Shown: one piece after another, positions 1 through 5,666 of the stretch | Position numbering within the stretch: the first letter of the stretch is position 1 | Layout: each line of letters opens with the position of its first letter | Assembly (NCBI GenBank): GCA_009781955.1 | Contig: WQUT01000004.1 | Location: forward strand, 1-7,775 | Reading direction: 5' to 3' | Source: Pseudomonadota bacterium | Lineage (GTDB): Bacteria > Pseudomonadota > Alphaproteobacteria > Rs-D84 | DNA length: 7,775 bases | The notes under the pieces: generated by a model | What the model was told of the DNA's origin: nothing | The model's input: only the letters and a program-made list of their open reading frames with translations | Database searches by the model: none | Made by a program: the position numbers and the translations under genes

Positions 1-408
1 GAACGAGAAGATGACCGCCATGATTCCGCCGCGGATTAATTCATTTCCGATTTTCGGACCGACGATTTGCACGTGGCGGTATTCCACATTGTCGCCCAGG
101 ATATTTTTTATCTCGGCAATCGTCGCGTTCTGCTGCGCCTCGTCCGAGTTCTTGGCCAATCCGATATTGATGGATATCGTGCCGGTTTCCTTCATCTCTT
201 GAATTTCGGGCGAGAACGCGGCCAGATCAGACCGGATATGGTCAATCGCATAGTCCGCGGATTTCGGCGCGACTTCCAGCGATATTCCCCCCGCAAAGTC
301 AATGCCGTAATTCAACCCCTTGAAAACCAGGGACAAGAGGGACAGCGCGATCAGCACCGCCGATATGACGTACGCCAGTTTTCTATGTTTCATAAAATGC
401 AATTGCAT
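1..408 (-). CDS. secF: SecF, Sec translocon accessory membrane protein (5' part; 3' end beyond window)
   Basis: SecF pairs with SecD in the inner membrane and uses the proton-motive force to help complete protein translocation through SecYEG. The 136 visible residues hold an N-terminal membrane span (about residues 10-28), the SecD/SecF-type motif YGIDFAGG just after it (about 35-42), the start of the periplasmic P1 domain, and the VGPKIGNELIRGG motif that precedes the second membrane span, where the window ends. The start is placed at the ATG at 406-408 because an AAGG Shine-Dalgarno (417-420) lies 8 bases upstream. An in-frame ATG 15 bases further in (391-393) has no such site. The gene begins 33 bases after the secD stop and is surely co-transcribed with it. 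The identity is secure from motifs and gene order; only the C-terminal part is unseen. Confidence 0.96.
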   Translation of the reverse strand, partial: MQLHFMKHRKLAYVISAVLIALSLLSLVFKGLNYGIDFAGGISLEVAPKSADYAIDHIRSDLAAFSPEIQEMKETGTISINIGLAKNSDEAQQNATIAEIKNILGDNVEYRHVQIVGPKIGNELIRGGIMAVIFSF

Positions 409-416
409 ATCAAAAA

Positions 417-420
417 CCTT
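417..420 (-). promoter_or_regulatory. Ribosome-binding site that fixes the secF start
   Basis: On the minus strand AAGG is followed by 8 bases and then the ATG at 408. It is the only purine-rich site in the 33-base secD-secF gap, and it favours the upstream of two in-frame ATG codons. Confidence 0.7.
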
Positions 421-441
421 TTTTAATTCTGATTGTAAATG

Positions 442-2013
442 TTATTTGCCGCTTTTTATTTTTCCAACAAATCCGATTTTTCTGTTCTTGCCGCCCATGT
501 ACGCGTCAACCATCACGCGCGACAGCGCGACGCAGGTGAACAGCGTTGTGATAATTCCGATAGACAGCGTCACCGCGAATCCGCGTATCGGGCCCGCGCC
601 GAATTGGAACAGCACCAGCGCGGCAATCAGCGTCGTGATATTCGCGTCCAGAACCGTCTTTAACGCGCGGTCAAACCCGGCGTCAACGGCGTGTAGGGGC
701 GACGACCCGTTGTGCATTTCTTCGCGCAATCGCTCAAACTGCAGCACGTTCGCATCCACCGCCATCCCGAGCGTGAGAGCAATACCGGCAATTCCCGGTA
801 ATGTTAATGTCGCGCCCAGCACGGCGGAAATCCCGATAATCATCAGCAGATTGACCAACAGCGCGATATTCGCAAACACCCCGAATCCGCGATAGATAAG
901 GAACATGAACGCCATGACGAAAATGACGCCGATGGCGGATCCCATCTTGCCCGCGTCAACCGTATCGGCCCCCAATCCCGCGCCGACCGTGCGTTCCTCT
1001 ATCACCGTCAAGGGTGCCGGCAGCGCGCCAGAGCGCAACAGCACGGCCAAATCTTTCGCGCCCTGCAACGTAAATCCGCCGGAAATCTGGCCGCGGCCGC
1101 CAGGAATCGGTTCGCGTATCGTCGGCGCGGAAAGCACTTTGCCGTCCAAGACAATCGCGAAACGCTCGTTCACATGCTCTGTCGTCAGCTTTGCAAACCG
1201 GCGCGCGCCGGTGGAATCAAACGCGGTCGTGACAACCGGCATATTGTTCTGGTCAAACGACGCCTGGGAATCTGTCAGCGATTCCCCCGAAACCTCTACA
1301 TGCGAATAAACGGGAACCTTTTGCCCCGGGTTTTCCATATAAGGCAGAAAGTCTGTGCCGCTGGGCGCGCGGCCGGATGCCGCCTGTTCCGGCGTTATGT
1401 TTTCATTAACCAGATGGAATGTCATCTTTGCCGTCTGGCCGATCAGCCCCTTGATATGCTCCGGATTATCCACGCCCGGCAGTTGGACCAGGATATACCG
1501 GCTGCCCTGCTGGTGGATGGACGGCTCCTTGGTCCCCAGCGCATCAATGCGGCGGCGAACGATTTCAATGGAACGCGACAGCGCGTCCGCGGTTATCTTT
1601 TCTTTCTCGGAATCGGAATAGTAAATGGACAAAGCGTTGCCATTGACAGTCACGTTGACGGCATCGCCCAGCTCTGAACGCAGGCGTCCGCGCGCTTTGG
1701 TCAAATCCGCGGGATCGCGGATCGTTACCGTCACCACGCCGTCGGCGTTCTTTAAATCCGCAAAGCGGATAATTCCCTTGTCGCGGTTCAGCAAAGCCGC
1801 GCGGGTTTCGTCATACAGCTGCGCCGACTTTTCGCGGAACATGGTCGTGGTGTCCACCTCTAACAGCAACTGCGCCCCCCCCTTTAGATCCAGCCCCATG
1901 TTAATCGGATGAATCCACGACGGCATGAACCGTTGCGAGCCCTCCCAAATCGTGGGCAACGCCAGCAGAGAGCCAAAAATGGCAACAGCAATAATTACTA
2001 ATTTTTTCCACAT
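442..2013 (-). CDS. secD: SecD, Sec translocon accessory membrane protein
   Basis: SecD works with SecF (and YajC) at the periplasmic side of SecYEG, drawing preproteins across and releasing them with energy from the proton gradient. The 523-residue product has the expected length and order: an N-terminal span (about 4-22), the family motif GLDLKGG (40-46), a large periplasmic region (about 50-360), then a C-terminal block of five predicted spans. That block includes GMAVDANVL (416-424), followed by the family's FER and REE residues, and DANITT near residue 456. The start has a TAAGG Shine-Dalgarno (plus-strand 2021-2025) 7 bases upstream. A heptamer-repeat hairpin separates it from yajC upstream; secF follows 33 bases downstream. 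An uninterrupted run of eight G (1875-1882 as C on the plus strand) encodes part of the GLDLKGG motif. Otherwise it is intact. Confidence 0.98.
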   Translation of the reverse strand: MWKKLVIIAVAIFGSLLALPTIWEGSQRFMPSWIHPINMGLDLKGGAQLLLEVDTTTMFREKSAQLYDETRAALLNRDKGIIRFADLKNADGVVTVTIRDPADLTKARGRLRSELGDAVNVTVNGNALSIYYSDSEKEKITADALSRSIEIVRRRIDALGTKEPSIHQQGSRYILVQLPGVDNPEHIKGLIGQTAKMTFHLVNENITPEQAASGRAPSGTDFLPYMENPGQKVPVYSHVEVSGESLTDSQASFDQNNMPVVTTAFDSTGARRFAKLTTEHVNERFAIVLDGKVLSAPTIREPIPGGRGQISGGFTLQGAKDLAVLLRSGALPAPLTVIEERTVGAGLGADTVDAGKMGSAIGVIFVMAFMFLIYRGFGVFANIALLVNLLMIIGISAVLGATLTLPGIAGIALTLGMAVDANVLQFERLREEMHNGSSPLHAVDAGFDRALKTVLDANITTLIAALVLFQFGAGPIRGFAVTLSIGIITTLFTCVALSRVMVDAYMGGKNRKIGFVGKIKSGK

Positions 2014-2028
2014 TCTAGAACCTTATTT

Positions 2029-2099
2029 ATTTAAGATCTAAGATTTACGGATTTAAGATTTAATAAATCTGAAATCTTAAATCATAAATCTTAAATCAC
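2029..2099. repeat. Heptamer-phased hairpin repeat between yajC and secD (ATTTAAG type)
   Basis: On the plus strand the first half reads as successive 7-mers ATTTAAG, ATCTAAG, ATTTACG (+G), ATTTAAG, ATTTAAT. The second half is the reverse complement in 7-mers: AAATCTG, AAATCTT, AAATCAT, AAATCTT, AAATCAC. Positions 2040-2061 pair with 2072-2092 over about 21 base pairs with one mismatch and one bulge, leaving a 10-base loop. The yajC stop codon (2096-2098) lies inside the last heptamer. The other end stops 3 bases short of the secD Shine-Dalgarno. It shares its unit with the element at 5106-5192. There is no T-run after the stem, so it is not a typical intrinsic terminator. As RNA it could shield 3' ends or attenuate, but that role is inference. 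Confidence 0.9.
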
Positions 2100-2398
2100 T
2101 CCACGTTCGCAACCGCGTTTTTCGGAATTTCTATCACAACGCCTTTGGCGATCTCCACCTCCAGATTCTTGTCGCTGATCTTCTTTACAACGCCGTAAAT
2201 CCCGCCGGCGCAGAGGATTTTTGACCCGACTTTCAGTCCTTCCAGCATCTTTTGATATTCTTTCATCCGCCGTCTGTTCGGCAGAATCATCAGGAAATAA
2301 ATCACCGCGAATATCACGGCTATGTATATAATCATTTCCCAAGAACTGTTGCGCGCGATTGGCGCGGCCGCCGCCGCCCCTGAAACATCCGTATTCAT
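2096..2398 (-). CDS. yajC: YajC, Sec translocase auxiliary subunit
   Basis: YajC is a small inner-membrane protein that associates with SecDF. The 100-residue product has a short Ala-rich N terminus, one membrane span (about 22-40), then the typical basic turn NRRRMKEYQKML and the cytoplasmic domain with LKVGSKILCAGGIYG, close to the family pattern of a Gly-Gly-Ile before a Val-rich strand. The ATG at 2396-2398 is preferred over longer in-frame starts because a strong AAGGAG Shine-Dalgarno lies 5 bases upstream (plus-strand 2404-2409). An upstream extension to 2515 would translate through a palindromic repeat and a terminator. It is the first gene of yajC-secD-secF. Its TGA stop is part of the heptamer repeat that follows. 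Confidence 0.95.
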   Translation of the reverse strand: MNTDVSGAAAAAPIARNSSWEMIIYIAVIFAVIYFLMILPNRRRMKEYQKMLEGLKVGSKILCAGGIYGVVKKISDKNLEVEIAKGVVIEIPKNAVANVE

Positions 2399-2414
2399 GC
2401 CTTCTCCTTTTGTG

Positions 2415-2447
2415 TTCCCCTGTGGCGGCGCAAGCCGCCGGGGTGGT
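2415..2447. repeat. GC-rich palindromic repeat upstream of yajC
   Basis: The plus strand reads TTCCCC, TGT, then a perfect stem GGCGGC (2424-2429) / GCCGCC (2434-2439) closed by a GCAA loop, then GGGGTGG. The outer CCCC (2417-2420) also pairs with GGGG (2440-2443). The layout TTCCCCT ... GTGGC ... hairpin ... GGGGTGG matches the longer element inside mutL (3985-4087). Read in the yajC direction both encode a P-P-Q-(E)-G-N stretch. I read it as a short member of the same repeat family lying in the yajC leader. Confidence 0.65.
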
Positions 2448-2459
2448 TCATACGCGGCA

Positions 2460-2488
2460 ACAATAGCCCAAAAATAACGAATAGTCCA
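2460..2488 (-). promoter_or_regulatory. Possible weak promoter for yajC-secD-secF
   Basis: On the minus strand TGGACT (2483-2488) and TATTGT (2460-2465) are 17 bases apart. Each matches the sigma-70 consensus at four of six positions. It lies just after the terminator at 2493-2511, where a promoter for the sec operon would be expected. It is the best candidate I found, but weak. Confidence 0.25.
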
Positions 2489-2492
2489 GAAT

Positions 2493-2511
2493 AAAAACCG
2501 CCCTGCGGCGG
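2493..2511 (-). terminator. Intrinsic terminator, minus strand
   Basis: Read on the minus strand, CCGCC (2507-2511) pairs with GGCGG (2498-2502) around a 4-base loop and is followed directly by five T (2493-2497). The stem is short but all G-C. The only known minus-strand genes upstream are greA-mutL, which end at 3321. The terminator would therefore stop transcripts that read past mutL and antisense through the two small plus-strand genes, keeping them out of the sec operon. Confidence 0.6.
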
Positions 2512-2525
2512 CCATAAAGAATTAA

Positions 2526-2553
2526 TTGACAAATGGATATTTTATAATATGAT
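2526..2553 (+). promoter_or_regulatory. Strong sigma-70-like promoter for the two small plus-strand genes
   Basis: A perfect -35 TTGACA (2526-2531) is followed after 16 bases by TATGAT (2548-2553), five of six to the -10 consensus. Transcription would start near 2560, just ahead of the Shine-Dalgarno AAGGA (2566-2570) of the gene at 2579. The promoter is better than any other in the window except possibly the one in front of greA. Confidence 0.75.
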
Positions 2554-2578
2554 ACAGGTAATAACAAGGAATTAAGAC

Positions 2579-2854
2579 ATGAACCACCTTTCTGCCAACC
2601 CAACGAATGCCTGGCCGGCCATCCTGATAGCGGCCCAAATCGGACTTAAAAACGTGCCGGAGGGTTCGGCCGAGACGTGCGCGAATTGCCCGAACGAGGT
2701 CAAGGATAACAAATTTGGCTGCAAGGGTCTTTGCATGATTGCCGCCTGGCGGCATATGGTGCCGCTGGTTTTGGACGCACATTGGCGGAATCATTGCACT
2801 TGCAATCATTTTCCCAGGGTAAAGCAAAAAACTATGCAACATATATATTATTAA
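2579..2854 (+). CDS. Six-cysteine small protein of unknown function (91 aa)
   Basis: I do not recognise this protein. It has a near-consensus promoter (2526-2553) and an AAGGA Shine-Dalgarno 8 bases before the ATG, so expression is likely. The product is soluble-looking, with no signal peptide or clear membrane span. It carries six cysteines, C34, C37, C48, C52, C73 and C75, in the spacing C-x2-C, C-x3-C, C-x-C, with histidines at 59, 68, 72 and 77 around the last pair. That is compatible with a zinc site or an Fe-S cluster, but the pattern matches no family I can name. Base composition resembles the GC-rich neighbours. The next gene starts 19 bases downstream with its own Shine-Dalgarno, suggesting a two-gene operon. 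It lies between the sec operon and the convergent mutL. The function is open. Confidence 0.75.
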   Translation: MNHLSANPTNAWPAILIAAQIGLKNVPEGSAETCANCPNEVKDNKFGCKGLCMIAAWRHMVPLVLDAHWRNHCTCNHFPRVKQKTMQHIYY

Positions 2855-2873
2855 ACTCAGCTAAGGGCTTAAT

Positions 2874-3308
2874 GTGATAATTCCGCAGATTGATTACAAA
2901 GCGTTATTCCAAGAAAAAGAAATCCCCAGGATCTTGGATCTAGTTTCGCCTGTCGGCAGCATTCTTAACAAGTTTATTGCGGCAAATGGCATTAATGAAA
3001 AAACTGGCAAATTTCCGTTTGATTTTGTTGATTGGAAATCCATACCCGTTGCCAGTTACATAAGACTGGATACCGCTTATTATTGGGACAGCAACAACAC
3101 GGACTGTGTGAAATTTACTGACTCTTCAACCAGATACGACACCTTTATTTTTTTCCCAAAACTTCTTGATTATAAAAACGGCAAAGTTCACTTTGCAACA
3201 GCAGGAAAATGGCATTTGGCAAATTCTCTTTCTTTTTACTATCTAGTCCCGAATCAAGAAATAATAACAGGTGCGAGCGAACTTTTTCCGCTCCAAAAAA
3301 TTCATTAA
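2874..3308 (+). CDS. AT-rich hypothetical protein, GTG start (144 aa)
   Basis: I do not recognise this protein. The start is the GTG at 2874-2876, supported by a TAAGGG Shine-Dalgarno (2862-2867) 6 bases upstream; the overlapping ATG at 2872 is followed at once by a stop. The 144-residue product has no signal peptide, membrane span or catalytic motif I can name. It is rich in aromatic residues, for example KFPFDFVDW and the segments around YYWD and FIFFPK, and looks like a globular cytoplasmic protein. By my count its GC content is about 38%, against roughly 55-60% in mutL next to it, so it is probably a recent acquisition or under different selection. It ends 12 bases before the convergent mutL stop, with no terminator between them. 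Confidence 0.75.
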   Translation: MIIPQIDYKALFQEKEIPRILDLVSPVGSILNKFIAANGINEKTGKFPFDFVDWKSIPVASYIRLDTAYYWDSNNTDCVKFTDSSTRYDTFIFFPKLLDYKNGKVHFATAGKWHLANSLSFYYLVPNQEIITGASELFPLQKIH

Positions 3309-3320
3309 ACTATTTTGCCC

Positions 3321-5102
3321 CTAACTCCTCTCAAACCATCCGTCCAGCTCGGAATAAGGAATTATCCGGTATGCCGGGCGGCCGTGGTTGCATTCCCCGC
3401 CGCGTTCCGTCTTCTCGGTATCGCGCAGCAACGCGTCCATCTGATTATAATCCAAACGCTGCCCCGCCCTGACCGAATGATGGCATGCGTAATTGGCCAG
3501 CCGCAGATGCAATTTTTCGGCCAGCCGCGATGAATGCCCGTGAACCATGACCTCTTGCGCTATGCCGCGCAGAACCGCCGCCCAATCCATGTCCCAGTCC
3601 GCCGGCTTTTCCTGGATCACAATCGCGTCATCCCCGAATGGCTCGGCCGTCAGTCCGCACGCGGACAATTCATCCGCGACCTCTGCCACGGCCGCAACTT
3701 CCTCGGGTTTTAATTTCACAACGATGGGCACCAACAGCGGCTGACGCCGGATTTCATGCGTGCGCAGCCGTTCATAGGTAATCCGTTCGTGCGCCGCATG
3801 CTGGTCAACTATCACCAATCCGTCTGAACGCTCTGCCAAAATATATTTGTTTCCGATCTGCGCGACCGGCCGCCCCAGCGGCAGATCCATATCCGGCGAT
3901 TGACGCGCGGCATCGGGATTGATCGGATTTGGGCCGGACAATCCGTTTGCGAAGTCATAATTCCGGACAGGTTCGCGAACACACGGGCAATTCCCCTCCT
4001 GCGGAGGGGTGGCAACCGCAAAGCGGTTGACGGGGTGGGTGTCCCACCCGCCCCTATGTTCCCAACCCGCCGGCTTCGCCGACGCGCCCACCAATGACGG
4101 GGATTGCGCCAAAGGCTTTGCCAGCGCGCTGCGGATTGATTTTATAATGAATCCGCGGACGCGGGCGGGTTCCAGGAAATGCACCTCTGTCTTGGCCGGA
4201 CTGACATTCACGTCAACCTCATTCGGGGGCAGTTCCAGATACAGCGCGACCGCCGGAAATTCGCGCGCGCTCATAACGTCCAGATATGCGGCGCGCAGCG
4301 CCCCCACCAAAACCTTGTCCTTTACGGGCCGGCCGTTCACGAATAAATACTGGTCAATGCCGGACGCGCGCCGCAGCGTCGGTTCGGAAATAAAACCGGT
4401 CAGCTTTAACGCGGAATTACTATCCTCTGCGCCAATGCTCAGCCCCAGCATTCTTCCCGCGACATCATCGCCCATAACGGCGACTATCCGTTCCGCCAGC
4501 GGCTGACCCTTTGGATACCGCCATTTTTGATTCAATACGAATCCGACGTCCGGCCGCGAGAGGGCCAGGCGTTTTACGGTTTCTACCACGCTCATCATCT
4601 CTGCGCGGTCGGAACGCAGGAATTTCAATCTGGCGGGCGTTTTTCCAAACAGATTTTCCACCCTGACCCGCGTTCCGCCTTCCCAGGCGGACGGCTTTAT
4701 TTCGCCGGTGGTGCAATCCAGCCGATATCCGGATTCGGGTTTCATATCCCGGGTTTCGGCTCTCGGGCAGGTATCTATCGTCATATCGGAAACGCCGGCG
4801 ATGCTGGGCAGGGCCTCGCCCCTAAATCCCATCGTTCGGATATTCAGCAGGTTGTCGTCCGGCAGTTTGGATGTGGCATGGCGCAGCACCGCGCGCCCCA
4901 GATCTTCGCGGCCCATGCCGCGGCCGTTGTCCACAATGTTAATCAGGGTTCGCCCGCCGTCGGCGACATCAATCACAATCTGGTCCGCGCCCGCATCCAG
5001 CGAGTTTTCAACCAGTTCCTTTACCACGCTTGCGGGACGCTCTATCACCTCGCCCGCGGCGATCTGATTGATCATGGAATCGGAAAGGATGCGGATAGCC
5101 AT
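3321..5102 (-). CDS. mutL: MutL, DNA mismatch repair protein with endonuclease motif
   Basis: MutL couples mismatch recognition by MutS to strand removal. The 593-residue product has the GHKL ATPase domain: the catalytic-Glu/Asn helix VVKELVENSLDAG (E29, N33; 26-38), DNGRGM (58-63), RHATSK (74-79), TMGFRGEAL (90-98) and NLFGKTPARLKFL (150-162). After a variable linker comes the C-terminal dimerisation and nuclease domain with the metal-binding DQHAAHE and its second Glu (D433-E444), ACHHS (C540) and CNHGRP (C571). The protein is therefore of the endonuclease type, unlike E. coli MutL. The start at 5102 fits the family N terminus but has no Shine-Dalgarno: the 3 bases before ATG follow directly on the heptamer hairpin. 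Residues about 338-373 in the linker are encoded by a GC-rich palindromic repeat carried in frame. It is probably transcribed with greA. Confidence 0.97.
   Translation of the reverse strand: MAIRILSDSMINQIAAGEVIERPASVVKELVENSLDAGADQIVIDVADGGRTLINIVDNGRGMGREDLGRAVLRHATSKLPDDNLLNIRTMGFRGEALPSIAGVSDMTIDTCPRAETRDMKPESGYRLDCTTGEIKPSAWEGGTRVRVENLFGKTPARLKFLRSDRAEMMSVVETVKRLALSRPDVGFVLNQKWRYPKGQPLAERIVAVMGDDVAGRMLGLSIGAEDSNSALKLTGFISEPTLRRASGIDQYLFVNGRPVKDKVLVGALRAAYLDVMSAREFPAVALYLELPPNEVDVNVSPAKTEVHFLEPARVRGFIIKSIRSALAKPLAQSPSLVGASAKPAGWEHRGGWDTHPVNRFAVATPPQEGNCPCVREPVRNYDFANGLSGPNPINPDAARQSPDMDLPLGRPVAQIGNKYILAERSDGLVIVDQHAAHERITYERLRTHEIRRQPLLVPIVVKLKPEEVAAVAEVADELSACGLTAEPFGDDAIVIQEKPADWDMDWAAVLRGIAQEVMVHGHSSRLAEKLHLRLANYACHHSVRAGQRLDYNQMDALLRDTEKTERGGECNHGRPAYRIIPYSELDGWFERS
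3985..4087. repeat. Compound palindromic element carried in frame inside mutL
   Basis: Within about 100 bases the plus strand holds four adjacent hairpins: CCCCTCC/GGAGGGG (3993-3999, 4003-4009), AACCGC/GCGGTT (4014-4019, 4023-4028), GGGTGGG/CCCACCC (4033-4039, 4043-4049) and an imperfect GCCGGC/GCCGAC (about 4069-4082). They coincide with the poorly conserved MutL linker, residues about 338-373, read as a Gly/Pro/Trp-rich peptide that includes THPVNRF and ATPPQEGN. The frame is open throughout, so MutL stays intact. The layout TTCCCCT ... GGGGTGG recurs at 2415-2447. The borders are approximate. Confidence 0.75.
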
Positions 5103-5105
5103 TTT

Positions 5106-5192
5106 GATTTAAGATTTATGGATTTAAGATTTACGGATTTAAGGCTTGCTTCAAACAAATCTTAAATCCGTAAATCTTAAATCTTAAATTTT
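5106..5192. repeat. Heptamer-phased hairpin repeat between greA and mutL (ATTTAAG type)
   Basis: The plus strand reads as 7-mers ATTTAAG, ATTTATG (+G), ATTTAAG, ATTTACG (+G), ATTTAAG, then a 13-base spacer, then AAATCTT, AAATCCG (+T), AAATCTT, AAATCTT, AAATTTT. Positions 5121-5143 and 5161-5183 form a perfect 23-bp inverted repeat with a 17-base loop. The greA stop (5177-5179) and the last three or four greA codons lie inside the right arm. The left arm ends 3 bases before the mutL ATG. The unit is that of the element at 2029-2099, but spacers and loop differ, so this is a related copy rather than a simple duplication. No T-run follows. Confidence 0.92.
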
Positions 5193-5647
5193 ACCTCTAA
5201 TATTTCATACTCTTTTTCACCGCCGGGGGTTCGGACGATACAGGTATCGCCGACGCATTTTCCAATCATCGCGCGCCCCGTCGGACTGGTGCAGGATATC
5301 ACCGCGCGTCCGTCGGATTCGGTATCGGACAGCAGCTGGCAGGATAATTTGTTTCCGTCTTCGTCCTCGGCCACCACATGCGCGCCAAATGTAATCTTGT
5401 CGCCGGACAGCTCTGACACGTCTATGACATGGGCGTTCGCGATGGTTTCTTCCAAAAACCGGATGCGCTTGTCAATGCTGCGCTGCTTTTCCCGCGCCGC
5501 GGAATAGTCCGCGTTCTCGGACAGATCGCCGTGGGCCCTCGCCTCTGCCACCGCGATCAAAATCGCCGGGCGCTCGGTCTCTTGCAGTTGCCGCAGCTCT
5601 GTCGCCAGCACGTCAAATCCCGCGCGCGAAATCGGTTTCTTGTCCAT
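5177..5647 (-). CDS. greA: GreA, transcript cleavage / elongation factor
   Basis: GreA enters the secondary channel of RNA polymerase and stimulates cleavage of the backtracked RNA end, rescuing stalled complexes. The 156-residue product has the usual length. It has the N-terminal coiled coil with the conserved tip segment HGDLSENADYSAAREKQ, in which D41 and E44 are the acidic tip residues, and the C-terminal FKBP-like domain with SPTGRAMIGK and GD. The ATG at 5645-5647 has an AGAGG Shine-Dalgarno (plus-strand 5656-5660) and a good promoter upstream. The last residues FKI and the TAA stop are encoded by heptamer units of the adjoining repeat, so the native C terminus has probably been slightly altered. 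The gene heads greA-mutL, divergent from lptG. Confidence 0.97.
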   Translation of the reverse strand: MDKKPISRAGFDVLATELRQLQETERPAILIAVAEARAHGDLSENADYSAAREKQRSIDKRIRFLEETIANAHVIDVSELSGDKITFGAHVVAEDEDGNKLSCQLLSDTESDGRAVISCTSPTGRAMIGKCVGDTCIVRTPGGEKEYEILEVKFKI

Positions 5648-5666
5648 CGTTTATACCTCTGCCCGT

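Noticed and set aside
320..895. 191-codon plus-strand frame opposite the end of secD and start of secF
   Set aside because: It is antisense to two clear sec genes, low in complexity (Ser/Ala/Asn-rich), and has no supporting promoter or protein motif.
2029..2099. CRISPR-like array
   Set aside because: Repeat units are 7 bases with no unique spacers, and the second half is the reverse complement of the first. It is a hairpin, not an array.
2399..2515. N-terminal extension of YajC to 2515
   Set aside because: It would translate through a palindromic repeat and part of a terminator, and the strong Shine-Dalgarno sits just before the ATG at 2398, which matches the normal YajC start.
2522..2842. 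106-codon minus-strand frame opposite the six-cysteine gene
   Set aside because: The plus strand has the promoter and ribosome site; the minus frame has neither and no known motif.
3985..4087. Frameshift or pseudogene signal in mutL
   Set aside because: The reading frame is open through the repeat and the downstream nuclease motifs are all present in the same frame, so the gene is intact.
4527..5165. 212-codon plus-strand reading frame opposite mutL
   Set aside because: It lies wholly over the conserved ATPase domain of MutL and runs through the heptamer element. Open frames opposite GC-rich genes are common, and it has no recognisable domain.
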